Shown here: positions 24,375 through 34,708 of the stretch, in pieces
How the letters are laid out: the number at the start of each line of letters is the position of its first letter
How positions within the stretch are numbered: position 1 is the first letter of the stretch
Assembly: GCF_051020765.1 (NCBI RefSeq)
Contig: NC_134933.1
Span: 1,612,001 to 1,676,000, forward strand
DNA from: Lasioglossum baleicum
Lineage: Eukaryota > Arthropoda > Insecta > Hymenoptera > Halictidae
Length of the DNA: 64,000 bases
Direction of reading: 5' to 3'
Notes under the pieces: model-generated
Database searches by the model: none
Seen by the model: only the letters and a program-made list of their open reading frames with translations
Told to the model about the DNA's origin: nothing
Program-made: the position numbers and the translations under genes

Positions 24375-25417
24375 AATAAAGGTAAAAATGATGGATTACT
24401 TTTTTCCCAACCTAATATTATACAATAAACGAGACATTGTAGAGTCTCAAGTTACACACTCTGTGTACGAACAATTCCCGCGTTTTTTTAACGGTTTTGT
24501 CAGAATGTTGCTCAACTAATTGGCTCATCTGTCGATCGTTACCTCGTATACACGGAAAGGTGTTTACCGACCCTTCAACAGCACCGAAAACAATAATTAA
24601 CGTACGGTGAACAGGACGCGGCTGGATACACTGTCGAAATCTTGCGGTGTGTACGGAACACTTTCGATCAGCGAAAGTACGATTCCCCGAAACGTTTTGT
24701 TAAATTAGAGCGCGTCCTGTCCGCTGTTATGGCTGCCGGACAATTTGCACGATTCCGGCCCGAAAAGAAATACATTTTTACGAAAGATCGCGTGGATATC
24801 ACGTGGGGCCCGTTTTGCGGGTACACACGTGTATGTACATACGTCCCTTATACGGTGAACCGTGTTCTGGGATTCCTGAAAATGATTAACGTGGCTCAGG
24901 GCCTGGGTATCGTGTCATTCTCGATGCGACAGGGGCTCTCAGCATCAAATCATAATTTCTTGGACGTTTACAACAGTTGTCGACAATTTAGAAAACAATT
25001 CTTCAAAGCCTGTGGATGTTGAGAGCAAATGTTCAGGGACTGATTTAGAGGTTCCTTAACCCAATAACAATAATTTGCTGTATTGGAAGCTTTATTACAC
25101 AAAATGTTTCTTTGACATTTTGTGATAATTAAACTGCGGATCTGTATGAAAAATCAGAATTTTCTCTATCACCTTAAGCAGTTGAAGAGTGTTGGCTTTC
25201 ACTTAATTGTCTAATTTATGACTTGAGACATATTGTATTATCATGATTTGGGTGAAATGCCAGTTTGGAGTGTTTCGTCCTTTTGATTTTAGATATAAAA
25301 CTATAACAGACGTTTGCAACTGTAAGCCAACAAACAAAATGGATCATGCTGAACCTACTTATACATGCACGATATCAGGTTTCGAAGCTAACTGTAACAA
25401 ATCACGAACTGTCCCAT

Positions 25418-26824
25418 TAGTCCAGTCAACGAAAAGTTGTAGAGGGAAATGGAAGGAACACAATTTTTAACTTTGGGTCTTTGTTTGGACTAATTAGGAG
25501 GTAAACATACTAAAAGTACCCACTCCTAGGAGGTGAGCAAGATACAAGAGGGCAAGTAGAAGGTCCACTTTTTAGGTTTTCCGCGGATATCTCGGAAACT
25601 ATGCGTCCTAGCGATAAGACCATTCTATATAAAATTAAAGCTGACAAATTGCGCCACTACATTGGTTGGATTCAATTTTTCGTTATCTAGCATAGTTTCC
25701 GAGATGTCCGCGCTCAAAGTTCACTAATTGTGCTGAAGAGTTAGCTAGTCAGCTAAAGGCAAAAAACGTGAGGCAAAAATTTCTTTTTCACAATTAGTGA
25801 ACTTTGAGCGCGGATATCTCGGATACTATGCGAGATAGCGAAAAACTGAATGCAGTCAATCTTATGGCACATTTTGTCAACTTTCATTTTGCATCGAATG
25901 GTCTTATCGCTAGGACGCATAATTTCCGAGATATAAGCGGGAAACCGAAAAGGGGGACCTTCTACGTGCATTTGAAGTTGAAATTGAAAAATTGAAGTTG
26001 AAATTGATGTTGAAACTGAAAAATTGAAGTTGAAATTGAAAAATTGATGTTGAAACTGAAAAATTGAAGTTGAAATTGAAAAATTGATGTTGAAACTGAA
26101 AAATTGAAGTTGAAATTGAAATGGAAATTGAAATTGGAGTGATGAAATTGAAGTTGAAATTGATAAATTGGAGGAAAAACACTAACTCGAAAAAATAATA
26201 CTGAAGTGAACTTTGAGCGCGGATATCTCGGAAACTATGCGAGATAGCGAAAAACTGAATGCAGTCAATCCTGTGGCATATTTTGTCAGCTTTAATTTTG
26301 TATAGAATGGTCTTATCGGTAGGACGCATAATTTCCGAGATATAAGCGGAAAACCGAAAAGCAGGACCTTCTACGTGCATTTGAAGTTGAAAGTGAAGTT
26401 GAAATTGAAATGGAAATTGAAATTGGAGTGTTAAAAGTGAAGCTGAAATTGAAGTGTTGAAATTGAAATTGAAGGAAAAACACTAACTCGAAAAAATAAT
26501 GCTGAAGTGAACTTTGAGCGCGGATATCTTGGAAACTATGCGAGATAGCGAAAAATTGAATCGAATCAATCTTGTGGCACATTTTGTCAGCTTTAATTTT
26601 GTATAGAATGGTCTTATGGCTAGGACACCTAGTTTCCGAGATATAAGCGGAAAAGCGAAAAAGGGGACCTTCTATGTGCCCCCCTGCACCTCGCCTACCT
26701 TCTAGGAGTGGAGACTTTTACTATGTTTACTTCCTAACTAGTCCAAATAAAGTGCCAAAGTTAAAAATTGTGTTCCTTCAATTTCCCTCTACACCCCCCT
26801 TATGAGCATTCATTGACTGGACTA
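25418..26824. mobile_element. TAGTCCAGTCAA-family element, copy 4 (1.4 kb)
   Basis: The left end is TAGTCCAGTCAACGAAAAG and the right end CATTGACTGGACTA, flanked by exact CAT at 25415-25417 and 26825-26827. It has four modules and two minisatellite tracts (about 25968-26160 and 26380-26480) in the TTGAAATTGAAGTTGA orientation. It ends about 200 bp from al exon 2. Confidence 0.9.
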
Positions 26825-27032
26825 CATTGAATTTTTCACAAAAACAATAAACCATGGATCGTTCCCCAGATTACCCCGACCAATGAGGAAGGAAAGGACA
26901 TCACCAAGCGACTATAGCAACAAATAAATCTCTATAAATCGCAGCTAGGAACTCCGCTCTCGTCTGCAGGTCGCGTCGTCCTTGCTTTTTCTCGGTAGTT
27001 TCGACGCGAATGAAATGATTGACTCTACTGAC

Positions 27033-27078
27033 CTGTATCCTCGCTTCCGTGAGGCCGATCTTCATAGCCAGCTCCTCC
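27033..27078 (-). CDS. al: aristaless homeobox protein, coding exon 2 (46 bp)
   Basis: This tiny exon is too short to show as an open frame alone. On the minus strand it is bounded by a TTTCAG acceptor and a GTCAGT donor. It translates (sharing an Arg codon with exon 1) as REELAMKIGLTEARIQ, which is homeodomain helix 2 and the start of helix 3. A 46-bp exon with a split before residue 47 of the homeodomain is usual in paired-like homeobox genes. Exon 1 leaves two bases of the Arg codon, and this exon supplies the third, so the frame is exact. It lies about 15 kb from exon 3 and about 21 kb from exon 1. Confidence 0.96.
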
Positions 27079-27924
27079 CTGAAACACCAAAAAAAGGAGA
27101 AGCGTGTGAAATCGACGCAAAGTGCCGTACGGAAAGTAACTGATCCGAATGCGTGTTCGTCGATAAAAACGCGAATCTATCTTTCGCATTCAAATGCCTC
27201 GCGGGAAAAACAACTTTGCTAATTGCCGCGGAAAAACTGGGAATTTCTGCGCGACAGGAATAATCGCGTACATTGATTAGGCTAATTAGGTTTGCAACTC
27301 GCCGACGCGGCGCGACGCCGAGCTGTTTTCCGCAATAGTAGCCGTCGCGAGCGCCGCGTATACCAGGCTATCAATTAATTGCATTATGTCTGCTGACATT
27401 ATGCATGATTTTCTATTCAATCGCCGCGCTTGTGTACAGCTGGCGTGACCGGTGTACGACTGTGTGGTGCTGTATACGTATATGTATTTGTGCGTGTGGC
27501 TATGTGTTTTCATGGCTGCGCCGGTGTCGCACGAGCTGATAATATTGCCGGCTCACATATGTAATAAAACGTATACAAGCGTGTAACTATGTTCCCCGGG
27601 GGTACACGCCGAATAACATTATTTCTAATAAATTGAACGATACTCGAGAGTGACGCCGATCTAGAGAATCGATCGCGTCTTATGTAACGAGATCGACGGC
27701 GTTTTCGCTTCTACGCTGGCTGACAGTGGTTCTCTTCTTCTTTGCAATCGGTCCTCTCATAAATAGAATTGCTCGTTTTATTAATACGAAAGTTGAGTTG
27801 AAACTAATGTTCTGTGAAATTCAAAGATATTTATTCAATATTTTTCCATTCTGTTCTATTACTTTTTGCCATTTTTTGGGTAACTTATCGTGTTGTTGAA
27901 TAAATATTAATTTAATTCTTTTTT

Positions 27925-28347
27925 AATTTCATAATGTTATCGCTGATTATTTAATTTAATGATGCTTTCGGCGCTACCGTTTCGATCACTTACTAAGTCT
28001 AGTAATTTTGCAATAAACTTTTCTTCTTTCCTAACGCTCCGGTTCATTTTTGAACCTTTTTCAAAGGAAAAATTTGCGTCTGCTATGATAACTTTAGTTA
28101 TGTGAATTGAGCATTGAAAAACTGATTTGTACACGCTGCTGGTTTAGAACGTACTTCGTGATCGAAACGGTAGCGCCGAAAGCATCATTAAATTGAATAT
28201 TGAACATTTACGATCGATAATCGGGATTATTTTGTTATCGCTGATGTTCAGACGAATTCAACAACCTGCTATATTATGACCTTGAGCCCAAAAATAACGC
28301 TGAATTAGTTTCTTCCGAGCCAAATACCTCGCTGTGTGCGACGGCCG
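27925..28347. mobile_element. relic Transib-type end with a nested 286-bp insert
   Basis: The outer sequence matches the inner arm of the element at 12167-13269 (TTTCATAATGTTAT..., CGAATTCAACAACCT..., GAGCCAAATACCTCGCTGTG). An insert at 27948-28233 is flanked by the 12-bp duplication GTTATCGCTGAT (27936-27947 and 28234-28245). The insert carries inverted arms of about 41 bp, with CGGCGCTACCGTTTCGATCAC on one side and its inverse on the other. Superfamily of the insert unknown. Confidence 0.65.
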
Positions 28348-30138
28348 AAGCTCACGGTGTACCAAAAGATCGCAAGGACAAAGATCGAGTCTGTTCGAAC
28401 ACCGGGAAAGATCGTTTCCCGATCTCTACCGTTCCAGGCCCCGAAAGGATCGATGATTGCCAGGTGGAATCTGCGAATCCGTGTGTCTCTCGGTGTGGAG
28501 CCCCGCGGGGATTCTCATCTCGCACGCAAATTACCCCAGATGTTCCACGAAATCGCAAAGAAATCTTGGTGATTATATCGCGGCGCTGCAGTAGCTGCTA
28601 CACACGATCTCGATCCCCGCGATCTCGTGTTTAGGAGCATTCGAAAAATACGAAATGCGCGATTCGTCGATGGTACCCGCGCGAAATTACAGGGACTCTG
28701 TCGAGGATCGACTGCCGAGTCGATAATCGCGGCCGTCTTTCGATGATTCATTACCAGTGTCCATCTATCCCCCTCTTTCGCAAGCCATTCTTTTCGTCTC
28801 TTCGAATTACATTAAGGCGGGAACCTCCGCGAGGACCAAAGAAATCGATCCCTTTTTTTGCGAGCATAGATAGTACTTCCAAATTATGCTCCTAGAACAG
28901 CTAATGAAATTCGACAAAATTAGGTGTCTTTTGTGGTGTTTCCTTTGAACGCGATCACTGGCGAAAAATATGGTTCGAAGCCCGCCTGCAGAGCGATTGA
29001 TTCGAATTTTTGCACTCGAGTTTGTCCTTTGCACGGCACGAACTTTATTTTTTTACCAAATATTGTCCAAGTAATTCATCTTTTACAGCGAACACGTGAA
29101 TTTTCCAGCGAAATAGCATCGTTCAATTTTTCAACAAACATGTATGTATATAGATAATCTTCGCCCTAAATGTCCAATAATTTTGAATCAAAAATCTTTT
29201 TTTCTTGCAAATGCTTTCAAAAATGGCTGCAAAGCTTTATCCCAATTGGTCCAGTAGTCCCCGAGATATTCGTCTTTCTTATAAACTCTGAACTCATGTA
29301 ATGCCAACATTCGGCTCCATAAATTCAGCAATTTTGCGAATATTGAAGACCGAATTTGGTCAACTTGGTACGTACCCCTAGATCTACGATCGATTTCTCA
29401 CGCGCAGTGTCTCGATCTCGAGAGGTTTCGCTCTCTTTCTCTCTGTCCGACGGCAAAGAGAGCCGAGAGAGGACGGGAGCACCTTGGCCTGCGAGTAATG
29501 ATCATTCAGCCTTTCCCTTTTTCTCGGCGGCACGGCGTGCTCTCGCGAGCAGCGTCCTTCTGGATTTAATAAGATCACGAAATTTCGCGGTTAGACGGGG
29601 CGTCCCTAATTACACCCGCCGTTCACTCTGGGGACTCGGCTCCTCGACCCGACTGGAACACGGTCACCCTCGATTCTCCCCGTATATCGTTACTATTACG
29701 TGACTATCCCCATCGTTTTGCAAAAGGCCCTCCTTCCCCCGTCTCTAAGTGTCCTTGCGACGGGAAATGTGTGCTAGATCGCGAGCACAAAAGGCATGCA
29801 CCGAGATTAGTCGCGCGTCAAGATCTAAGGAAACAGCCTTGTGCGGCCCGTTTCATAGATCCGTGCGATCAAATCTTTTGTCCATCAAGCATTTTCCCAC
29901 TTCCTTCAACCCGTGGAATTTCATCTAGTCTACTAATTTTTATATGCAGATTCGCTTCACCGTGATCGAGCTTGACACTTTCTGGAACTTTTCTCAGGAG
30001 AACCATTCAACTTTCTGTATGAGGATTTTGCACACGTATTTACGGATATTCTAAGTACGCAATTTTTTAAAAGTAGAAAAAAAAATATTGCACGAGTTAT
30101 ATATTTTTTCATAGTCGCGATGCACAGTGGGCTGTATG

Positions 30139-30550
30139 TAGGGATTGCAATCCCGCGCCATTTTCAATCCCGCGGGATTGATGTGGGATTTATTTTAAAC
30201 CCGTGGGGTCCCGCGGGACTAAGGATTTAGGTCTTCAATCTAATATATATTTAATAAAGAGACTGCTTTAGTCAAAATTTATTAACAGAATACATATAAA
30301 ATCTAAATCTACATAAATTTAAATTAAAATAAATCTCTTTTTGGAAAACAAACTATAATTGAAATGTAAGTTTTGTCGATATCTTCATGACAGACCATCG
30401 AAATAGTTCTTCGTGCGTGTCGTCATTCGCGAAATTTTGGGACGCATAGTCCCGCGAAATTTGCGGGATTCCGCATCACCTACTTAAGAAATGCGGGACC
30501 AAAAATCCCGCAATCCTGCAGGATCCCGCTTCGCGGGATTGCAATCCCTA
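30139..30550. mobile_element. hAT-type MITE (412 bp) with 8-bp target duplication
   Basis: The ends are TAGGGATTGCAATCCCGC and GCGGGATTGCAATCCCTA. Exact GCTGTATG duplications lie at 30131-30138 and 30551-30558. Removing it restores the terminal repeat of the surrounding Transib-type element. The interior is rich in CCCGCGGGATT-like motifs. Confidence 0.94.
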
Positions 30551-31300
30551 GCTGTATGCCCGATTTCAGCGGTCAAAATTCAATATTTAAAACTCTACAT
30601 AAATTGTAAAATTTTTGTGGCTTGAGTTAGTTGAATATCTGAGGCACAATCTCCCATCATTCGTTTTCCCATTCATGTATCCATAAAGCACTGGTCGGAA
30701 GTTTGAAATTCTGTTAACACGCTTTCATTTCTCAACGAATTCACCTATTAATAATCGTTACCTTATTTACATACACTAATAGATTTTTGTTTTATAGAAG
30801 TTTTTTTTAGCTAAGTATAAGGTATACTTTTAAGAGAAATTTACTTTTGTACTATATACATTTTTTTAGTTATTAATATTTAAAGATAACCAACGGTTCA
30901 GTCACTTTCTTTATGATTCTAAGACTTTGGTAATGATTTTGTTATATCTTCGGGTGCGATCGGGTGTTCATTTCTATGCCATTGTGTTCTTTGAAGTTTT
31001 ATGATTAAGATGCAAGAGAAAAGGCTGCCACTACGTGCTACTCCGTGTTTTATAATTGATCTACGAAAAAATGGCCATCGCGCGCGCGCGAAAATCGCAG
31101 CATTTCTCACATCCTGCATGTTCGCATTCGCTATATTTTCGTATTAACTTAAGTAAATACTAAATAATAATAATAATAAACATACAATATACACTAAAAT
31201 AAGAAAACGGTATACACATGAAATAATATGTATGTATACAGGAGCGGGGCAATAACTATGTCCAGTTTGAATATTGCCTTTATTTGTAATAATATGAAAA

Positions 31301-31770
31301 AATGGTATGGACAAAATTTGCGCGGTATAGAGGGGGACATGTTGTGACATAAACATTTTCTACGTGGGAGGAGGCATAGAGGAGATTTCTAGGTCACCTT
31401 GATTTTTTTAGATCGGAAGATCTACTTTTTGTATCATGAATCGATTGACTATCGAATTCTGAGTAAAAATGTATTGACCTCCATATGTCTTAAATCTAAT
31501 AGTTAACGAGATATTATCGAAATAATTTTCTTTCTTCTTTGGATAATATCTCGTTAAGTATTAGGTTTAGGACATACGAAGGTCAACACTTTTATACTCA
31601 GAATTTGATACTCTATCGATCTATGGTATAAAAAAGGACATTCTGTTAAAAAAAATCAAGGTGACCTTGAAATCTCCTCTATGCCTCCACCCACGCAGAA
31701 AATGTTTGTGCCACAACATGTCCCCCACTGAACCGTGCAAATTTTGTTCATAACATTTTTCCATACCATT
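31301..31770. repeat. long inverted repeat (about 470 bp foldback)
   Basis: The left arm runs from AATGGTATGGACAAAATTTG and the right arm ends at CCATACCATT. They match through GGGGGACATGTTGTG, GGAGGCATAGAGGAGATTTC, AAGGTCACCTTGATTTTTTT and TTAACGAGATATTATC, with a centre near 31525. Arms are diverged by about one base in eight. No frame is conserved. Confidence 0.85.
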
Positions 31771-33162
31771 ATAAATACCGGAGATTATTCTTTGCAATCA
31801 CTATTTTAAAAAGATATTTTACTTGTAAATGATTACACTTTCCGATAGTGTACATAAAATAGACGAATAACGTTAAAATATCGATTATAATCCGCAGTAC
31901 TTGATTGAAAAATAGCTACAACAACACAAAACATCCGTTTCAGCAAAAACCGTATACAGTACAAAAAGTAGAAATCTCAAGCTTTGAAATGGTTGTTTTT
32001 TCATCAAATTTGGATAAATTTTAGCAGTTACAGCAGTTTCAATATCGAGCGAATTTTAAACTAGCTGTGGCCGCTGAAATCGAGCATACTGCCCACTGTG
32101 CGTTGTCACGATTCCGATCCATCTGCCGATCGAAAACGAAAATTTCAACGAGTGTAATTGTAAATTTAAATGTACGCGATTGAGATACGAAACCACACGC
32201 GCAGTCAAGATTCAGACAATTGATTGGGTATATGAACGAACGTATTTACAACTCAATACTTTCAAGAACATGATGTGCTTCGACTTTATAAATTCGTGCG
32301 AAGCAACCATTCGAATCATTTTCCTATTCCCCACCAGAATCACCTCGTATATTCCACTGCACTCTATAAAACGCAGTCCAATCGAAAATCGCAATAAACA
32401 CGTCAGCAATCGGTGCAACTACTCCAATGAAAGATCGTGATCAGCGTATCGGCGAGCAGACTATGAAAATCGGCCGCCGCGTCGATCGTCGAGCAGGATT
32501 CTTGCATAGCTTCCAATACTTTATTTCTGCCATCGATATGTTTATTCATTACTTGCTCCAGATATCGCGGAAGCTTAATGATCCGAGACGCGCGGAACCC
32601 ATAGCGTCGAAAGTGTCGCTAAAACGCGAACGTAGAAGATCGAGCATGAGCCGAAGGAAATAAAGAAGCTGGCGGATTACAAGCATTCGTTTGGAAAAGC
32701 GGTTTTCGCGAGGTGGGCGGTGAGGCGAGAAAGATTGCAGCAGAAGCACGGGTCTAATCCACTTAGCGGTCGCGTTCTATCGCGAATGCGATTACGAAAC
32801 TGCGGTTCCGTTCTCGCATTGGTTCCGAAGCTGATTGCGGCCAATCGTGTCGCAAGAAAAACCGAGACCGAGCAATGTATCGTAGGAAACGCGAGTGTTT
32901 TACTTCCTCCGTTGCGTACAACCTCGTTTTATCGGCGCTCCGATCGACGCCCGATTTTCCCGCTAGTTTTCCACATGGATCCAACACGGGAACAACCACC
33001 TGTCACTACTTTCGCTATCCATCGTTCATTCTGAGATTTTCTTGCAGGATGCAGCGGGTGGCAAGAAGAAGACAATTTTTCTTTCGAAAGTGAGGCTCTA
33101 CACATACATTGAAAAGTTTTTTCCATTTTCTCAGATTTGAAAGTTGGCTATAACTTTTTATC

Positions 33163-33175
33163 CCCCCCCCCCCCC
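33163..33175. repeat. poly-C tract
   Basis: A run of about 14 C residues just before the mariner at 33193. A matching poly-G run occurs at 51862-51876. Confidence 0.9.
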
Positions 33176-33192
33176 GTTACGCTATCATGATA

Positions 33193-33949
33193 CATTCTGT
33201 CAAGAAAGTGTGTCGGGAATCGATCATTTAAAAAGCCCGCTTAAAGGGATTTTGTTGAAATTCTTTTTGTCGCTAAGTTGGCACAACTGTCCTCTATATT
33301 CACGCGGAGTTTGAGCGTCACTTGTCATTTAGTTTGTTTACAGTGCGCCATTTTGTCAGTTCATCTCAAGTGTGTTTTGCGATTTTTACAATGGATAAAA
33401 ATATCGAACAAAGAATCTGTCTCAAATTTTGCATTGCAAATGGAATTTCGTGTGCCGAAGCACTGAAAATGTTACATAAGGCTTACGGTGAATCGACTTT
33501 ATCAAAAACACGTGCGTATGAGTGGTACAGTGCATTTAAAAGCGGTCGAGATGTGGTGGAAGATTAGCCTCGCTCTGGTCGATAACGCACCATCTCACAA
33601 GGCTATCATTGTGAACGAATTTCTGGCCAAAAACTCAACAAATCTTATCGAGCAGCCACCGTATTCCCCTGATATGGCTCCGGCCGACTGTTTTCTTTTT
33701 CCAAAACTCGAATTACCACTTCGAGGCATCCGTTTTCAGTCGATAGATGACATAAAAGCGAATTCGCGGCGAGTACTGAAGTTGATTCCAAAAAATGCGT
33801 TTAAAATTGTTTTGATGATTGGGTTTATTCGTTGGCATAAGTGTATTATTTCGAAAGGGGCCTACTTTGAAGGCGATACAATAAATTTGGATGAATAATA
33901 CATATTTTGTGTTTCATTGGCCAATTCCCGGTACTTTTTTGACAGAATT
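33193..33949 (+). mobile_element. internally deleted mariner, copy A (about 757 bp)
   Basis: The left end CATTCTGTCAAGAAAGTG follows TA. The right end runs CCGGTACTTTTTTGACAGAAT but lacks a clear final TA. Same lineage as the element at 38575-39613, in opposite orientation. The middle of the transposase has been lost. Confidence 0.85.
33391..33898 (+). pseudogene. mariner transposase with central deletion (copy A)
   Basis: The start Met leads MDKNIEQRICLKFCIANG and TRAYEWYSAFKSGRDVVED, the N-terminal DNA-binding part, then a stop. After the deletion joint the other frame resumes at DNAPSHKAIIVNEFLAKNS and PPYSPDMAPADCFLFPKL, carrying the second and third catalytic Asp, and ends GAYFEGDTINLDE. 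The segment with the first catalytic Asp (TGDETW) is absent. Inactive. Confidence 0.9.
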
Positions 33950-34021
33950 TTTGACACCAGCACCGCATCAGCGTTTTCACTGGCGCTCTCCATTAGCGCA
34001 GCCGTTCGCTGCGCCGCGCAG

Positions 34022-34708
34022 CACAATGGCTAAATTTGACCTAACTCGATTCAAAATCAAAGAACTTTCGATAGAAATGAGGTAGAGCGATGAATTTTTT
34101 AAAAAATTAAAGCTGAAACTTTGCAGAATATGGGAAAAATAGGGAAATTACGGTACGAACGGTTTTTAACCTTGAGAACATTCGTTAAACTTGCACAATT
34201 TCAAGAAAATGTGGTTTCTTCGATACCGCGGGCAGAAAAATTTTCTTTTTCACATGCTATATATCATTTCCCGTATCTGGTCTCAAAATTTGTCTACGAC
34301 CTCTGGTTTTTTCAAGAAATTGATTTTTGTGACAAGAAATCATGTCAACGAAAACATGATTTCATTAATTTCTTGTCACAAAAATCGATTTCTTGAAAAA
34401 AACCAGAGGTCGTAGACAAATTTTGAGACCAGATTTAAAATCAGCGTGAAAGAATCTACGGGAAATGATATATAGCATGTTAAAAAGAAAATGTTTCTGC
34501 CCGCGTTATCGGAGAAACCACGTTTTCTCGAAATTGTGCATGTTTAACGAATTTTCTCAAGTTTAAAAACCGCCCGTACCGTAATCTCCCTATTTTCCCA
34601 TGTTCTGCAATGTTTCAGCTTTAATTAAAAAAAAATTCATCGCTCTACCTCATTTCTATCGAATGTTCTTTGATTTTGAATCGAGTTAGGTCAAATTTAG
34701 CCACTGTG
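34022..34708. mobile_element. Transib-type foldback element (687 bp)
   Basis: The left end is CACAATGGCTAAATTTGACC and the right end GGTCAAATTTAGCCACTGTG. The two halves are near-mirror images across a centre at about 34350. The flanks CGCAG (34017-34021) and CGACG (34709-34713) are similar and the second fits CGNCG. After the heptamer and 22 bp comes TCAAAATCA. No coding sequence. The whole element would fold into one long hairpin. Confidence 0.78.

Larger units (their letters stand above)
12036..27032 (-). other. aristaless intron 2 (15.0 kb)
   Basis: The intron separates homeodomain exons 2 and 3, with a GTCAGT donor at its high-coordinate end and a TTGCAG acceptor at its low end. It holds two Transib-type elements, a deleted mariner, a mariner 3' fragment, a hAT MITE, tandem duplications and two copies of the TAGTCCAGTCAA family. 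Between these, 14012-15080, 16500-17390, 21373-23150 and 24440-25410 show no gene I can support. Unlabelled conserved enhancers are plausible in a patterning gene, but I cannot identify any by eye. Confidence 0.9.
30123..32100. mobile_element. Transib-type element (2.0 kb) carrying nested insertions
   Basis: The left end is CACAGTGGGCTGTATG, continuing after a nested hAT MITE as CCCGATTTCAGCGG. The inverted right end is CACAGTGGGCAGTATGCTCG then ATTTCAGCGG. The flanks are CGATG (30118-30122) and CGTTG (32101-32105), a 5-bp duplication with one change. The interior contains the hAT MITE (30139-30550) and a long foldback (31301-31770). No transposase is recognised. Confidence 0.78.

Noticed and set aside
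24642..25022. 126-codon open frame
   Set aside because: No family signature, no splice context and no start context that stands out; could be chance.
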